From NCBI GenBank assembly GCA_947568835.1, contig OX387606.1, forward strand, positions 8,804,001 to 8,868,000: DNA of 64,000 nucleotides, read 5' to 3'. Made by a program: the position numbers and the translations under genes. This DNA comes from Protonemura montana. Its lineage: Eukaryota > Arthropoda > Insecta > Plecoptera > Nemouridae. The notes beneath the pieces were generated by a model. That model was not told where the DNA came from. It made no database searches and saw nothing but the letters and a program-made list of their open reading frames with translations. This document shows, piece by piece, positions 24,984 through 38,800 of the stretch. Numbering within the stretch: position 1 is the stretch's first letter; each line of letters starts with the position of its first letter.

Positions 24984-27900
24984 TTAGCGGCCAATGCCGA
25001 ACTCCTTAGCGTCATCTTCGGTGATGTCGCCGTACTCCCACATGTTCAGGTGGTTCTTCTTTGCCTCTTCCTGGGCATCTCGGTACTGCGACACCTGGAC
25101 AAAGATATTACATTTTAATTGCAATTGATTTACTCCTACTAAGCACTCAACTGAAGGTACTGTCGTCATAAATAAACTCAAATGACCAACATCAACGTTG
25201 ATAGCGGTTAGACTCTGTAGAACCCAAAGCATAATCAAAGCTTGATAGCTTCTCTTTTCTTATAAAAAAATTATGAAAATATATCAGTGAAAAGATATTT
25301 TAATTTCACTATCCCTTAGATTTCACAGTACATTTTTAAATGGTGTGAATGAATTTGCAGAAAGCAATGTCGTACAATCGAGAGATTGTAAATCAAGGCC
25401 AGGTAAGTAGCTAAAGTGGGCAGTCAAATGGAAACAAAATGACCCAATTCTGTAGCTTGAGGGGGCATAACGGGCCAGTCAAATTTGTACAGGTTAAAGC
25501 ATGAATTTAGCAATCTGCAGTCTATGAAACCCCCTGCCCCCTAATAGCATGCAAATTTTCAATGCATTTATCTAAAGCAATCAATCCCCCTAGGTCTGAA
25601 ACTAAAATTAAGCTCGCTAGCTTTTACCCTGTGTATCAAAAGGTATGCTTGGCCAAATAGAGATCCTCACAGCAACACAGAGTTCGTGGCCCACAAACTA
25701 GCAAGGTCTTAAGCCGAGTTATGGCAACGTTCTTTGTCAGGAATCAGTAATAACTGTGTGCCTAAACATGACACGCCACAAAATCATAGCACTGGGTCAG
25801 CATATCACTGACCCTTTGATAGCTCAATTTGGCACTTATCTGAATGGGCTTTTATAATTCTGTATTGGATGAAGTGAGAGAGCAGCAAACTTATGTATTC
25901 GAAAGGAAATTAATTTCCCCAACGTAAACATAGCACCCACTAAATGCAAGTTTGTTAAACATGTTATTAGTTATAACCAGTTATTATTACCAGTGACCAA
26001 TTTATACAAAAAGAAGGTAGGAGTACAATTGCCTTTTTGGCGAATTGAATTTTTAACCATTTAACCATTCTTCTCACCAGTTTGAGAAGTCTCTTTTCTC
26101 TGCGCTTCTCGACCAACAGCAAGCCGTCGGCAACGAGTGTTTTGACAACGTCCTCATCAGTGCTGGGGTCGACCAGCGTGGCGTGGCCGAGCGTGCCGTT
26201 GCGATACTCGACATTCAGCTTGAGCGTGCGGTTCTGCACGTCATTCTCGAATGCACGGATCGCCTCATCGCGGTACTCGACCTATTGAACAGACAGTCGA
26301 GCAAGATGAGAGCAAGTCTTTATCGAAGATCTTGCCAAGTAGAAACTTGCCAAGTTTTATGTAATAAATAATAATAAGATGTGAAACTTCACACTAAAAA
26401 TTACGATGATATGGATATTTCTTGTAGCAAAAGTGCAAAATAGTGATACGAGGAAAATGGCCAATGGACAAAGCTAAGATTTGAATTCCTGGAAGTTTTG
26501 AAGAAGTCTTTTGATTTTGACTGCTGAGAACCTGTTATGGTAAATTTCTAAGCAGTTTTAAGCAATCTTACTGAGTGGTGTACTAAGTTGAGCATGGATG
26601 ACAGAACCTGAGCATGCCAAGAGTAAACTGCTTACTAATCAGAATCAACCATTAACAGCTTATAAATCTAAACATTTTGGCAAAGTGCACACTTAACAAC
26701 CTGCTATTCTTTTTCCTAACCGACATAATAAAAATACCAATTGAAACAAACTACAGACTAGTTTTACAATCTTCAGACAATTGAGCAACCAAGGGTTAAG
26801 ATGCAAATAAAAGTATCTGATTGGTCGAGATCAGGAGAAGAGTGTTTAACTGAGAGTCATCTTTTCAGCCGGGCATTGTACAACTGGCCCTGAGAACTTT
26901 CTCACAGATAAGGGCTGCACGTTAACGTCATCAAGTGTTCCAAGCAAAGGGAACCCTAACATATCTCTGGTAAGTTGCACTACTTTCTTCCTTCTGATTT
27001 CCACTTCCATGGTCCAGCTTTTAAGCACCCTAACCATTATATCTACCTGCCAATTTGGTCCAAATTCCAGTATAGATCATTTGAAGACAATCAACCAAAT
27101 CAAGAAAAGATTTATAATGAAAATTTAAGCAAAGACTGTTATTCTTTGAAACTAGGAACGTGATTTTCACAATTCAAAATCGAAAGGGAAACAGACCACA
27201 CAGTTAATTAAAAAACATCACACAATCCCATCCCAAATGGGAACCATAGACATCAGAGGAAAAACTCACGTCGTTGGGCAGCTGAACGCACGCGAGCGCG
27301 TATTCGAGAGCGTATGGCTTCTCAGTGACGAAGCTGGACGGCAAAGGTGCGCATCTCGTCGAGTTGAGAACCTCTCGGTTCCCGTAGTCGATGTAGAATA
27401 CGCTGACCTCGGGGCCAGAAACTTTCTCGATCTTGGCACGATACCACTGCTCATCTTGCGCAAACTTGGCTGCGCACAGGTCGCCTCTCTTCGGAGTGTA
27501 CGCTCCCGGAAGCGGGGGGTTGGTGATAAACTCTTGTCTGGAGTTTAATGAAAAGATTGCTAAGCTTTGGAAATTATTGTTTTTAATCCTAAAAAGCCAG
27601 ACTAATAATGAGAACGAGCTGCATACCTATTCTCAAAATGTTACCAAGGCTAACCATGTAAATTGTTTGTTAAGGTCGCGGTCAAGCTGGCTTGAATAGT
27701 CTCAGGGATTTTTATTTTTGGCTGCAACCTGGTTTTTTTTTATTGGGGCATGTCCAACTGAATAAATGTTCTAAAAGTTCCAAGTTTTATTTGAAAACAA
27801 ATTTTATATGACTGAAGACTTGGTGATTTATTTTTCAGATTTAACAATTAATTTCAAGTCAATTTTAAGCTTTTTGTTGATGTACTCACTGAATTAATGT

Positions 27901-30552
27901 TTTCTTTACATGAGTCTGAAAAATGTGCAATACTTGCCTGATTTTTGCCATCAATTGTTCGAGTTTTGCTCCTTGGTCCATTTGCTGAGCATAGAAGTGC
28001 AGTTCGGGTGTGACCTCGATTACGCACACCTTCTGGTACTCCACTTTACGTTCTGTAACGCGGTCTTCCTCCACCTTCTTCTCTTCTTCGTCAACTTCTA
28101 CATAGTCCTTCCAGATCTTGAGTTTCTTTGCCTTGGCATCATCTTCTGCTTGCTTCAAGAATCTGAAGTAGTCAGAACGCTCAGCGGTGAAATGCACAGA
28201 TGCGAGACCAGCCTCGACCAGTGCCACGGAAAGATTGACATTATCGACCCAAAGCCAGCCGATGAAGTTCCCGGCCTTATCCATTGATTCGACATGGATC
28301 TCAACTTCACGCTGCAAGCATTTCTCCTTGGTGAAAATGAGTGCCTCTTCTCCGAAAGGCTCTCCTTCCATCTGAGTCTGGCCTCCAGGTGCTGGCCTGG
28401 ATCCTCTAGGACAGCTAATACCTCCCAAAAGGAAGGTAACAAGGCACGTTTCCTTGGCGATAAACAACCGCAGTCGTGACCCGCTGGCCACAAACTCACA
28501 AACAGCTTCCGTTCGAGCAGCACGTTGCAAGAACGGCAAAAACTGCTTGGCCTTTGCAAGGTCGCCGGCGACATCAGCCACTCGATGGTTTGGAATCGCC
28601 TTCTTGGAATGGACACCGCTGCCAGACTTAAGTGCTTTGTTTTCAGCAGCCAGCAGACTGTCGTAGTGCGAGGAGCGCTGGTCGTCGTCTTGTCGATATC
28701 GGACGCAAGTGGCCAGACCTTTGCTGACCAACGCTTCGGCAACGTTCACTCCGCCTGTGGTCACCGTGCAACAGATCTTCTCGGGGAAGTTGTCTCGGGC
28801 TGTCTGGATGTAATCCACCACCACGTTGACTCGCTTGCCGATCAGCTTCTTCCGGAGGAACTCGCGAGCTTCATACATCCAAGGAATGTCGTAAAGTGGT
28901 CGGAAGCCTTTCGGTCGAGGAGGGAGTGGCGCAGGAGGCTCGCCAGGCACTTTCTCCTCTTGCGCTCGCTGTTCTCTTGGCGGCCTGATGCTGGCGAGGA
29001 ACACCTTCTTGACGGTGCCGTCGTTGAGCTTCACATACAATGCATCTCCATTGACCACTTCGTTGACCACTCCGGAAAATTCTTTGTCCTTGGACGAGAT
29101 CTGGGGCACAGCTGACGCCTGGTAGTCTTTCCAGACTCGTAGCTTGTTGTCTTTGGCATGTTTTTCTGCCTGACGAAGCTTATCAGCTCCTGATTTCATG
29201 AATGCCATTGACCAATCCACACACTTGGCAAATCCATCTTTTAATAGCGCCTCTGCAATGTTGCCTTTCGGGTGAATGATGCTGGCGTAGTAGTTGTTGT
29301 TGTTGACGGACTCCAGAATAACCTCGATGTCTCTTTGAAGTAATCTGCTCTCCACAAAGAACTTGGCTTCATCGGCATATGGCATCGTTCCGTTAGGATC
29401 GGGCTTTCCATCCTCGAGTTTGTACCCGGGACATCTGATGCCAGAAATCATGAGAGTTACATGGTGGAACTCAGGAAGCAAGAAGGCACGAACAGTCGAT
29501 CCGTCGCGCACGTGCTCGATCACGGCTTTAATCGGCTTACCGCCACACTTGTCAACAAAGTTGCGAGGGTTGTCGACGTTCCACTTGATACTTCTGATGT
29601 GATCCTCGCTGTTTTCAGAGGTTGACCACTTGCCTTTCTCTGCAGACTTGGCAGCATCTTCAAGTTCGATCAGACGGGCCAGCTCTGGTCCAGCGCGGAC
29701 TCCTTCACGCCGAACTGTTGCAAGACCCTCAGAGACTAATGACTCGGTCAAGTTTTCACCAGTCGCAATGTCTAGCAAGAAAGAGAACAAGATAAAAGTT
29801 TACCATTCAGCTAAAATCACACCCGTAGAGTAAAATAATGTAGTAAATACTTATATTTTGAGTGATTTTATAATCAGTTTTCAGCTAGAAATCTAACCTT
29901 TTCCAATGTAAATACAGCCATATTCCCGTGTGGTATTAGGTGATTTCTCCACAACGAAAAGCACCTCTTCACCGATGATCTTCTTTCGCAGGAATTCACG
30001 AGCCTCCCAAGCATACGGCTCATCCTTTGTCTCGTCAGCGCTGCAATATTAAAGAATTTATTTTTTCATCATGTGGATACATATCCTTACAAAGAACTCA
30101 TCTTGCAATTATTTTGTCAGAGCACTTTCTAATAGAAAACATCCCCAAAATTCTTACTTGTTGGTGGCACGGCGGCCCAATTTAGGGGCAAGGATGTTTG
30201 ACAGACTGATCTGTTTCTCTGGAGGTGGTCCGCCAACAGGAGGTCCCCGGATGATAACAGAGTCTCCGGAAAGAACCTATAACCAAATTTATTATGTGTT
30301 TAGCTGCTTTTTCATACAAGATTACCGCTTCCACACATGACATTGCATTCGAAGGCAAGCCCCCTGCATAGACCAATGAATGGGCCTGCCTGCCAACAGG
30401 GCACATATCGGCTGCTAGCAGACGAAAACGTATGATACTGACGTTTTATAAAACAACCCATTTCTTAAGAATACGCACACTAATAAACAAATACTCAATT
30501 ATCTTACCTGTTTAACGATTCCTCGCTTTATCTGTGGCTGTGGGGCACTCAT
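24984..30552 (-). CDS. SND1: Tudor-SN / SND1 (staphylococcal nuclease and Tudor domain protein)
   Basis: Conserved RNA-binding protein with nuclease-fold repeats and a Tudor domain. It acts in RISC, cleavage of edited RNA, splicing, transcription co-activation and stress granules. Seven exons join in phase: 30552-30508, 30276-30158, 30040-29898, 29771-27938, 27537-27270, 26281-26078 and 25094-24984, giving 907 residues (human 910). It starts [20 protein letters not shown]. Four SNase-like repeats follow; most of them lie in one 1.8-kb exon ([13 protein letters not shown]-type helices recur, e.g. [18 protein letters not shown]). The Tudor core [11 protein letters not shown] is at about residues 761-771, with aromatic-cage candidates F739, Y746, Y762 and Y765 for dimethyl-arginine. 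A split fifth SN repeat follows and the end is [13 protein letters not shown]. The intron after the large exon uses a GC donor. No disruption is seen. Confidence 0.97.
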
Positions 30553-31553
30553 GATGATCTGCCCATACAGATGCGTGCATAAAAAGGTAGTGGCAAGTAG
30601 TAGTACGAAAAGGCCTATTGTTGAGTGACGTCACGTCTCGATAACATACGTCCTTCCTGTCTGGAATTTACAAATAAAATTTAAAAAAATGATCTAGGGC
30701 CAGATTCCAATAATCATTTATCTTTGCAATAACTAGTGGTTATTTGATGTGTTATTATCGATAGTAAGATACATAAAATAATGCTATATGAAATGGGCCT
30801 TTGTTTCAACCCGTAGGGTGATGTGGCATGGTGGCATGGCAATCCATGCCTTGATTTGTGAACCAATTTTAGTACAGGGTCATTGTACCTTGGCGGGCAA
30901 AATGAATTCAGTCTACGGCCAGCAATCACAGCACTAGAAATGGATAAATAGAAACTAGGACCAATCTGAGGTAAATCAAGCACAGTTAATTGGAAGTTAT
31001 TTGTTTTTAATTGATTTATTGAAATTCAATACTTGAAAATTTCACCTGGTACGCTGGAGAGAGCTAGAACTTTTTCATACTTGAATGAAATGCTTAGAAA
31101 TTACACAAAAAATTAAGTCAATTGAACTTGCCTACTTACTTGGCAATTGTTTTAAACATACACATTACTTGTTAGCATAGCATAATTCTTCAGCTTTACT
31201 ACTAAAATCTAAGTCCCTCTCAGATGACACGTAAGATATGAGCTCACCTTCAGTTTCTGTCCATCATTACAATATCAAGAGTGAAATTAAATGATTGGAA
31301 AGGAAATAATTGCAGGAGACTTGTCGCTTTTTCATTGCCGAACTGTGGTATCTGTGAATTGGTATACATTTGGTGTAAAGAAATGTGACAATAACAAACA
31401 TTTCGTTGCTGAAATTTGAAAATGTTTGTGTGAAACAAAAGCACCTAAACGATGCCTTCGTTTTCCACTGTGAAATGAAAATATGCAATTTTGCAGGCAT
31501 CACAGTTCTCCTCAAAGGGAACATTTTATCTCTACATTAATTAGGCTCTTCAC
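30553..31553. other. SND1 promoter and SNRNP70 3' region
   Basis: About 1 kb between the SND1 start and the SNRNP70 stop, both on the minus strand. A TGACGTCA site lies at 30626-30633. A minus-strand AATAAA at 31020-31015, about 535 bases past the SNRNP70 stop, may end that transcript. No exon is visible. Confidence 0.5.
30626..30633. promoter_or_regulatory. CRE-type palindrome upstream of SND1
   Basis: The full palindrome TGACGTCA lies 74-81 bases upstream of the SND1 start codon and is extended on one side to TGACGTCACGT. It is the consensus of CREB/ATF bZIP factors and overlaps an ACGT core of the kind bound by ER-stress bZIP factors. Use as a promoter element is inferred. Confidence 0.4.
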
Positions 31554-34500
31554 TCAGTAATCTTCGCCCTCAAATTCATTGTTGAACGATCTGCCATTTG
31601 ACTCGGCCCCATTATCATCAACATCTCTACCCTCGGCATCGTCGTCCTCGTACTTGACAGGAGCTTCGTCGTAGTTGCTTTCTGCATATTGGCTTGTTGC
31701 ATAGTCAGGATAATCTGTCGAAGAAATAACATTTAAGCACAACTTTGTTTTTTGACATTATTTGACATGGTAGGCGGATTTAGCTGCATACCTAAAGAAA
31801 ATATTTTCCTTAGACCTCAGTAAAATAAATTGTTGTAATAAATCTGTCAGACCATTCAGCAGTGATAATGAACTCACCATCAATCGGTTCCAGTTTTATC
31901 CTGACTTTCTCTTCCTCCTGGTCATCCCCACCGCCTCCTCTGTTCCGGCGCTCCCGGTCCTTGTTCTCTCTCTCCCCGCCGCGGTCCCTATCGCGTCTCT
32001 CCCGCTTCCTGTCACGGTCGCCTCGCTCGCGTGACCGACTCCTCCTCCTCTTCCTTTCCCGGTCCTTGTCACGATCTCGTTCGCGTGGCCGCTCGTCCCT
32101 GGGCGGCCGCTCAATCTCCTCGATGTCCGGATCCTTCTCCTTGACACGGTCGCGACTACGCCGCCGCTTGCGATCCTTGTTCGGCGAGCGACTGCGAGAC
32201 TTTCGCCGCTTGTCACGATCGCCGCGCTCTCGTTCACGGCTGCGCGATCGACGACGGTCGGGTCGGTCTCCGCGATCTCGTTCAGGTCGATCACGTTCTC
32301 CACCTCCGCGAACAGTCTCTCGCTCGCGCTCCAGACGGTAACGCTCGCGTTCTCGCTCGTTGTCCTCGCGACCGGAATGCTTGATGTTGACGTCGGGTCC
32401 ACCGCGGCGAGTGCCTCCCAGACCCCCACCTGATTTGTGATATATAGTATGATATGATAGTATTGAAGTAACTGTGACTCTCTACAAACCCAAGTATATT
32501 GGGTACGAAACTAGTACATCAAGTTTTCTTCTCCCATTCTGTCATATGATAGCCACAGAAAGGTCAGATACTGTTAATGTTTTTAATTTTTTTTTTTTTA
32601 GATTGTTTGCTACACCAAGTGGTAAGAAGAGAGCCAGGGACCCCTGGAAGTACTTATTTCAAGGACCATTTTGCCAGAGTACTCTAGCATTTTGCCATAG
32701 CAATGGGTTGAAAACAATGTCAAGACATATTTCCAAGTAAGTTCAGTGCCTGTAGGTATTGTAAGTGACAAATCAGATAAGATCAGCAATTAATTTAAAT
32801 TGTCTTGACTTAACAACACATGTGCCCCATGCATTTATTTTTTGCCAGACCCCAGACTTAATGTTACCCTAGGAGCCCAATCAAAGGGATGCTTTCCAGA
32901 AGGCAGAACGATTGAACATAAAACACTGACCTAGCCTCCGAGGTAGCCACCCCTTGACCGTGCGAGCCCTCTCCACATCGACAAGGACTCGTCGGCCGTC
33001 GATCTTCTTCCCGTCGGCGTGCTTGTACGCGGCTGGAAGAAAAACTAGGTAATCGCAAGCCCGTTGCACGGCCCTAGCTACCAAGCCGCAACCCCTCAAA
33101 TGCAGAGTACTTTATTCGTCTCAAATCCGCTTCTGCCACGAGAACACACTTACAGAAATGTCTTCGTAAAGAAGTTGACTTTGGACAATAGTGAACCACA
33201 TTTGAAATGGTTTATGCTTGTATTTGATTAATCACTAAAATAATACATATATCCATTAGAAACAGAACATCAACAAGGGCCACCAACTTCTGAAATGGGA
33301 TTACCTACCAATGCAGGGGGGTTTTGGGAAGACATATAACAAGGAACGTCCTAAATATGTGTGAAGAATACCCACCCATTAAATGCATGAGTGTCGCGTC
33401 GAAATTATCAATGATTTGCTTACCAACCAACTTCTGGGTTAATTAAATCACAATACTTACGATACCAAAACGATCGGTAACATGATTACCCTATGCCAAA
33501 CTAATTGTCAAGTAAGTAAACTTGTAAAAAATATTAGGTATTTAAATACATAGTACTACCATACTATGTTGTAACCGTGTATACCTACCCCATCCGTTAC
33601 TTACGCTTACGCAACGCGAATTATCAATGCTGAGAAGCTAAGAGACAAGGGACGAGTGAGCCAAACAAGCAGATTCCATCGAGCCATTTCCGATTACCTG
33701 GTGCGCTATTACTTACGTCATCGCGCTCTTTATTCATTTACCCGTAATGTGAACCCACCCTTAAAATGCCTATTTTTTAATACTTATCATCCACATGTTT
33801 GGCAGAATCATTTACTTTTGTACGTTTGCGAAATGTCACGAAAAACATTTGATAGATGTAGAATTCATGCTCCTAGCAAAAGAGACTGTTATTAAATTAA
33901 TGTAGCAACATTTTATATGCCAATTTGTATGGATGAACGTTTGCCTTCGTTAAGAAATCCAATCCCCCAGTAACTGATTCAGAATAATTATAAATTGTTC
34001 TCTGTTATTTAATCTCTTTTTGTATGTTGGGTCTTACCACACATACAAACCTATTTAAGCCAGCAATGGATTTTGCACACAAATGGCCAAAGGGGGCATT
34101 CACCAGCCCGCCATGCTGTACCAAAAACAAGATAAAAGTGCATTAATATAATCCGATGCGGCTGCGCTTGATGGCTGGCGTTTGCTCGACAATGGGAAGC
34201 CTAATCGATAGCATAAGGATGACAAGAATGAAGATGCTTTAAAACGTGAGTACCTATTCATGACCACTTCAATCAGAGGCGGTTCCTCTTAATTATGGAA
34301 GGGAAATTGAATTCTAGCAAACAGCTTACTAACCCGTTTCGAAAATAGCTAGCTAGCTGTACAATTTGTTGAGAAAGTAATTTCTTCACAGGGTCAAATG
34401 GCAACTGCTTAAATGGGATAAAGGAAAAATTACCTAGCAAAAATTTGGAGGTCAAAATAAGAGGTTAGAAGACTATGTCGGATAATACAGATCGCTACAA

Positions 34501-35825
34501 GAAATGGCTTAAGGTAGAAAAATATTGAATGAAGTGCTTGAAGCAAATAGAGCAATAAGTACATCATTTCTATGTCAAGAGATGTTAAATTCTAATTTGG
34601 TAGTAAACCAAGCAAATAATGGTTAACTTTTGAAACTTAATTGATGTTGCATCTTTAGCCAGAAACTATTAGCAGGTTAAGCAGATAAAAGCTGAGAACT
34701 AGACATTTTGCAACAATCTCCATCAAGGAGCCAAGAGCCTAACATATAGGTATCCTCATTTTATCTCACGATGTCATTTCTTGAATCAGCTATCGGGCAA
34801 TACTTACAGTGCATGTCTCGTTCATGCTCATATTCGATGAATGCGTAACCCCGAGGTTTCCCATTAACAGTGTTGTGGCTGACGACTATCTGAAAACAAG
34901 GCAAAAGGAGATAGATTTCTTATTATAGTGTTTAGGGACAATGATTTGAATTATTAAAAAAAAGTATAGAGAGTGCTTAAAAACACACCTTTTTAATAGG
35001 TCCATATACTTCAAATTCTCTTCGTAACTTTGATTCGGATGAATCATAATTCTGAAAGGGTTAAATTGTGATTAGATCAAATAAAAAAATATAGTAATCA
35101 ATTTTATAATATAAATAGGAACAGTCTGTTACTTACAATTCGAGCTACGAACAAAGTTTTAAATGGATCTCCAGTTGCAGTAGGAATACCAGCAGGATCC
35201 CCTAAAATAAAGAAAAAGATTAGTAAATATGCAAAATTTATTAAGCAAATTAATATTAACATTGATGTGCTGTGTTTTTTTTAACATGGAAATAGCCATG
35301 GTGAAATTTTCTTTAGATCCAAATTGACTTACAGACAGCAATCTCTTGCTCAAGCTTGTAGGCAACTTGCTCGGCCCGCTCTCTGTGTCTTCGCTCCATG
35401 CGTTCATCTCTCGTCTCAACCCTAAGTGGTGGAGGCGTATCATTTGGATCCTGAAATTTAAGGAATGTGCAAATTATTATAAAGCAGCACTGTTATAAAC
35501 ATATATTTGGTAATTTTTCTGTAAGATTTTAAGTTTTGAAAATTAATTTAAGGTTGTGGAAGGCCTAGTGAAAACGAACCGAGCCAACCTTGTAACCTGT
35601 AGATCCCGACTGCAATTTCATTTTAAGACCTAGTTGACTCTCTACCGTTTTATATATTAAAAAAAAAAGTATGCTATTTACCTCGAACAGATTAAGAAAG
35701 CCTCCTACTCCAATATATCCACCGTTTTTCTTCTCGTGCGGTAATTTGCTGCAAGGAGGTAGGTAAGGAATCGCATCGCGTGGGGCAAAAAGTGCAAGCA
35801 AATTAGGTGGTAAGAACTGCGTCAT
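31554..35825 (-). CDS. SNRNP70: U1 snRNP 70 kDa protein (U1-70K)
   Basis: Core protein of the U1 snRNP; binds stem-loop I of U1 snRNA and helps define 5' splice sites. Eight exons join in phase: 35825-35682, 35450-35333, 35201-35137, 35051-34989, 34889-34808, 33032-32931, 32429-31878 and 31714-31554, giving 428 residues (human 437). The N-terminus [20 protein letters not shown] contacts other U1 proteins. The RRM starts near residue 101, with RNP2 in KTLFVARI and RNP1 RGYAFIEY at residues 143-150. The glycine/arginine linker [11 protein letters not shown] follows, then a long Arg/Asp/Glu/Ser low-complexity tail in one exon (about residues 192-375) and an acidic end (FEGEDY). The 1.8-kb intron after the RRM (33033-34807) is the longest; no extra exon was recognised in it. 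Confidence 0.97.
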
Positions 35826-38800
35826 AGCGAATCACTATAAATAATTGATGCAGATATTCAGTTAGGAATTGTCACAGACACTTAACTTGGTTAGTTTACG
35901 GTCAACCACAGAAATAAAACAGGGGTAAAGTCCGACTAAACCAAACCATCACTCGCACGACGCCATTTTACCAAATTCAGCGTCACAGCGCTTGGTACTC
36001 TCCCACAGTTGTGCCAACCGGCAACCCAGAAAGTAAAATTCCCTAGATTTTACAATATTGCAAGATATTAGCGATAATGAAATTATTAGTAAAATCGTTG
36101 TATAATATTATCTTTAAATTTAATACATTAGCACTGATTATCAAAAGATAAAAACAAACGAGAACAACCTCAATGACAGAAAGAAGGCGGTAAGAATAAA
36201 GTCCTCTTCGTGCTCCACCAAATTTCACGTATTTCATTCCATTTTATATTCTATTTCCATTTGATCAATACGAGAAAAGCCTTACTTCTCATTTTCTACC
36301 ACGTATATTGACAGCCAGCGACGTTTATTTAAAATGTCGCAAATCCAATAAACGGTTGACTGGTGCGTGGTGCTCGGTCTCCGCCGTCCTACGTATATTA
36401 TGCGAGAGCACATCACGCAGCACGCACGCGAGCATGCACGCACGCAAAAGTGTACGACGCTCCATCGACCGGGCGTCCGTACGACACCGACAACACCGAC
36501 GTCGTCCTCTCGACAAGTTATGCGCCCGGAAAAACCGGCGGGACACTTCATTTTGACGGATAGCAAATCATTTCAAGGCGCGATGGGTGTTTAAAAAGTG
36601 GCTTTTCCGTTTCTTTTCGGTTCAGCAATTGTGGGCGATGTGCAATTGAATACGTGTAGATCTTGAGATGTTTTTTTTTTATTGTAGAATTTTGATTCGC
36701 CGAAAGAAATCTTGAAATCAAGATTCTTATTTTTTCCCCTGCGTATACTGATAGATAGGTATCTTTTTTCTATCAGCTTCAAAACAAAAGTCTTACAGCC
36801 TTTCTGCGTACCATGTTTAACGGTTTAGCTATTAATACCACCTGTTTAACATGAGCACGCTGAAATTGGCCACAATAACAAATGGCCACAGGTCCTGCGT
36901 GAACCAAACATGCCAATTGTCTGGATTTTAAAGCGATTCGAAAGCTGTGATTTGCTAGAAAATTATTCTTAGGAGCAAGCAGGAAGAAATGAGGAAAACC
37001 AGTCCCATGTGGATCTTACGCCTCAAAACGGGAAAATTTTGCTATTTCATTCTCCACCTATACCTCATTTCGTGAAACGAGACGAGAAACGAGAAAATCG
37101 AGCGAAGTAGGTACCTCTTTTCTAAGGAATTAACATTCATGTAAATACTTATAGGTAACACCTTTCACGCTTTATTCCACTAGTACCGTTCTCTAGTGAC
37201 ACCAAACGATGCTTACCAAAAAAGACATCGTCTACAATTACTTGTGAAGTATGAAAATAGGATAATTATTCGAAGAACATTATTTGTAAGCATTATAGCA
37301 TTTAGCTCATGTATGCGTTCACTTACTCTTTAGGTGCTTCCTCCTAATTTGTTTTGACCTACATTGTCCACAATAATGCCAGCATACTATACCATACCTT
37401 TCTTTCATCTTAGTTTAAGCAATCTTTTCTACCAAGAAGATCAAAAACAAATACACTGCCAAGACATCAAAGAAAAAAGCAATTATTTGGCGGTATAAGA
37501 GAAACTCCCGTTCGTCTCCAAAAACGTACAGAGCTTTTTAAAATCTTAAGCGGATTATAAAACATATAAAACAGAAAGCATCCAAAGAAATGTTCAATTC
37601 TGTGTTCGAATCCAATAAAAATAAACTCTCGCCCTTCAGCTCTCATTGACACCAGAGAAGGGCAAAAATGCCCTTTTGTTTGCTAGAGTCAGTCTATAAA
37701 AGAGCAGAGTGGTGATAGATATATATATTTTTTTTCAATGTAGATAAAAATAAAGATAACGATAAAAGATAAAAAATGCAAGTGCATATACTTTTTGACT
37801 TTGGGTCTATGACTTGTCAAAAATCCGCAATCTCAGATCTAAAATTTGCTCTGACATGAGTTAACTTTGCCATTGAAAATTTAAAATAATGTTACTTTTA
37901 CAGTGAAAAAAAAACTCAAAAGAACGGGAAACATCTAAGGGAACCTTTTTTATCTTAAAAACATCGTTAAGATGATAAAATTTCGTATCTAGGAAAAGAA
38001 AAAGACAACGGTTGACTAAATTATCCAAATAAGATAAAAGACAACAAAAATCTAGACAAAATTATCAAGATAAGTCAATACTCTGATAAAGACAGAACCA
38101 GCCAGGAGAATTTCTCTGGAGAGAATGCAAGCAATTCGGACAGGCAGAATATATTCGAGCAAGGGAGAACAAATTCAGCCGCTTGAACGTGCAGATTAGC
38201 AACTAATCAGATTAGCACCCATTGTCAGAGATTCGGGATGTTGTGTGAGAGGGGTGAAAAGGTCGAACGTCTTGTCTTCGACTTCGATGCATTAGTAATG
38301 TTGGTATTGAGTGCCACCGATCCGCGACCCCCTGCATTTCCGAGCACCACACAGCAACAGCAACAGTTCCTCGCTTGTAGCAATGCAAATGTACACACCT
38401 GAAAGTACGTGTAGTATATAGATATAAAACAGCGTTACTATTGTATAAAATGCACTTGGCTTGGAAATCTACTTTATTTTGTTTGTTGGAGGTTTATACT
38501 ACTGTTTTATTAATTACACTTGCTTCATTTCTTCGTCATCGATCTAAATATTGGTCTATTTAGGCGGCCGTCGGTAATACTGGGAATGGAACAGTGCGTG
38601 CAAAGGTCAACGGCCTATTTAAATTTAAGCACTCTAACCTAACCCACTAGTCATGTCAGTTTCATGTTAAATAATATCACCCTTTCACATAAGCTTCACG
38701 TTTTATAACACATTTTGTCTGTCGAGTAATATTTTCGAAGCGTTTATGGTCTTAGATCAGAACGAAATATGTAATTACACCTTCATAACTACTGAAAGTA

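Noticed and set aside
28155-29115. Long open frames of 195-196 codons on both strands inside the SND1 region
   Set aside because: They are shadows of the 1.8-kb SND1 exon in other frames and show no family similarity.
31862-32341. 159-codon Ser/Arg-rich plus-strand frame opposite SNRNP70
   Set aside because: It is the complement of the Arg/Asp/Glu-rich U1-70K tail; complementing CGN and GAN codons produces Ser/Arg/Leu runs automatically.
36282-36594. Several overlapping 66-94 codon frames in a CpG-rich block
   Set aside because: Four or more frames on both strands are open at once, which reflects few stop-like words in CpG-rich DNA. No splice context or family match.
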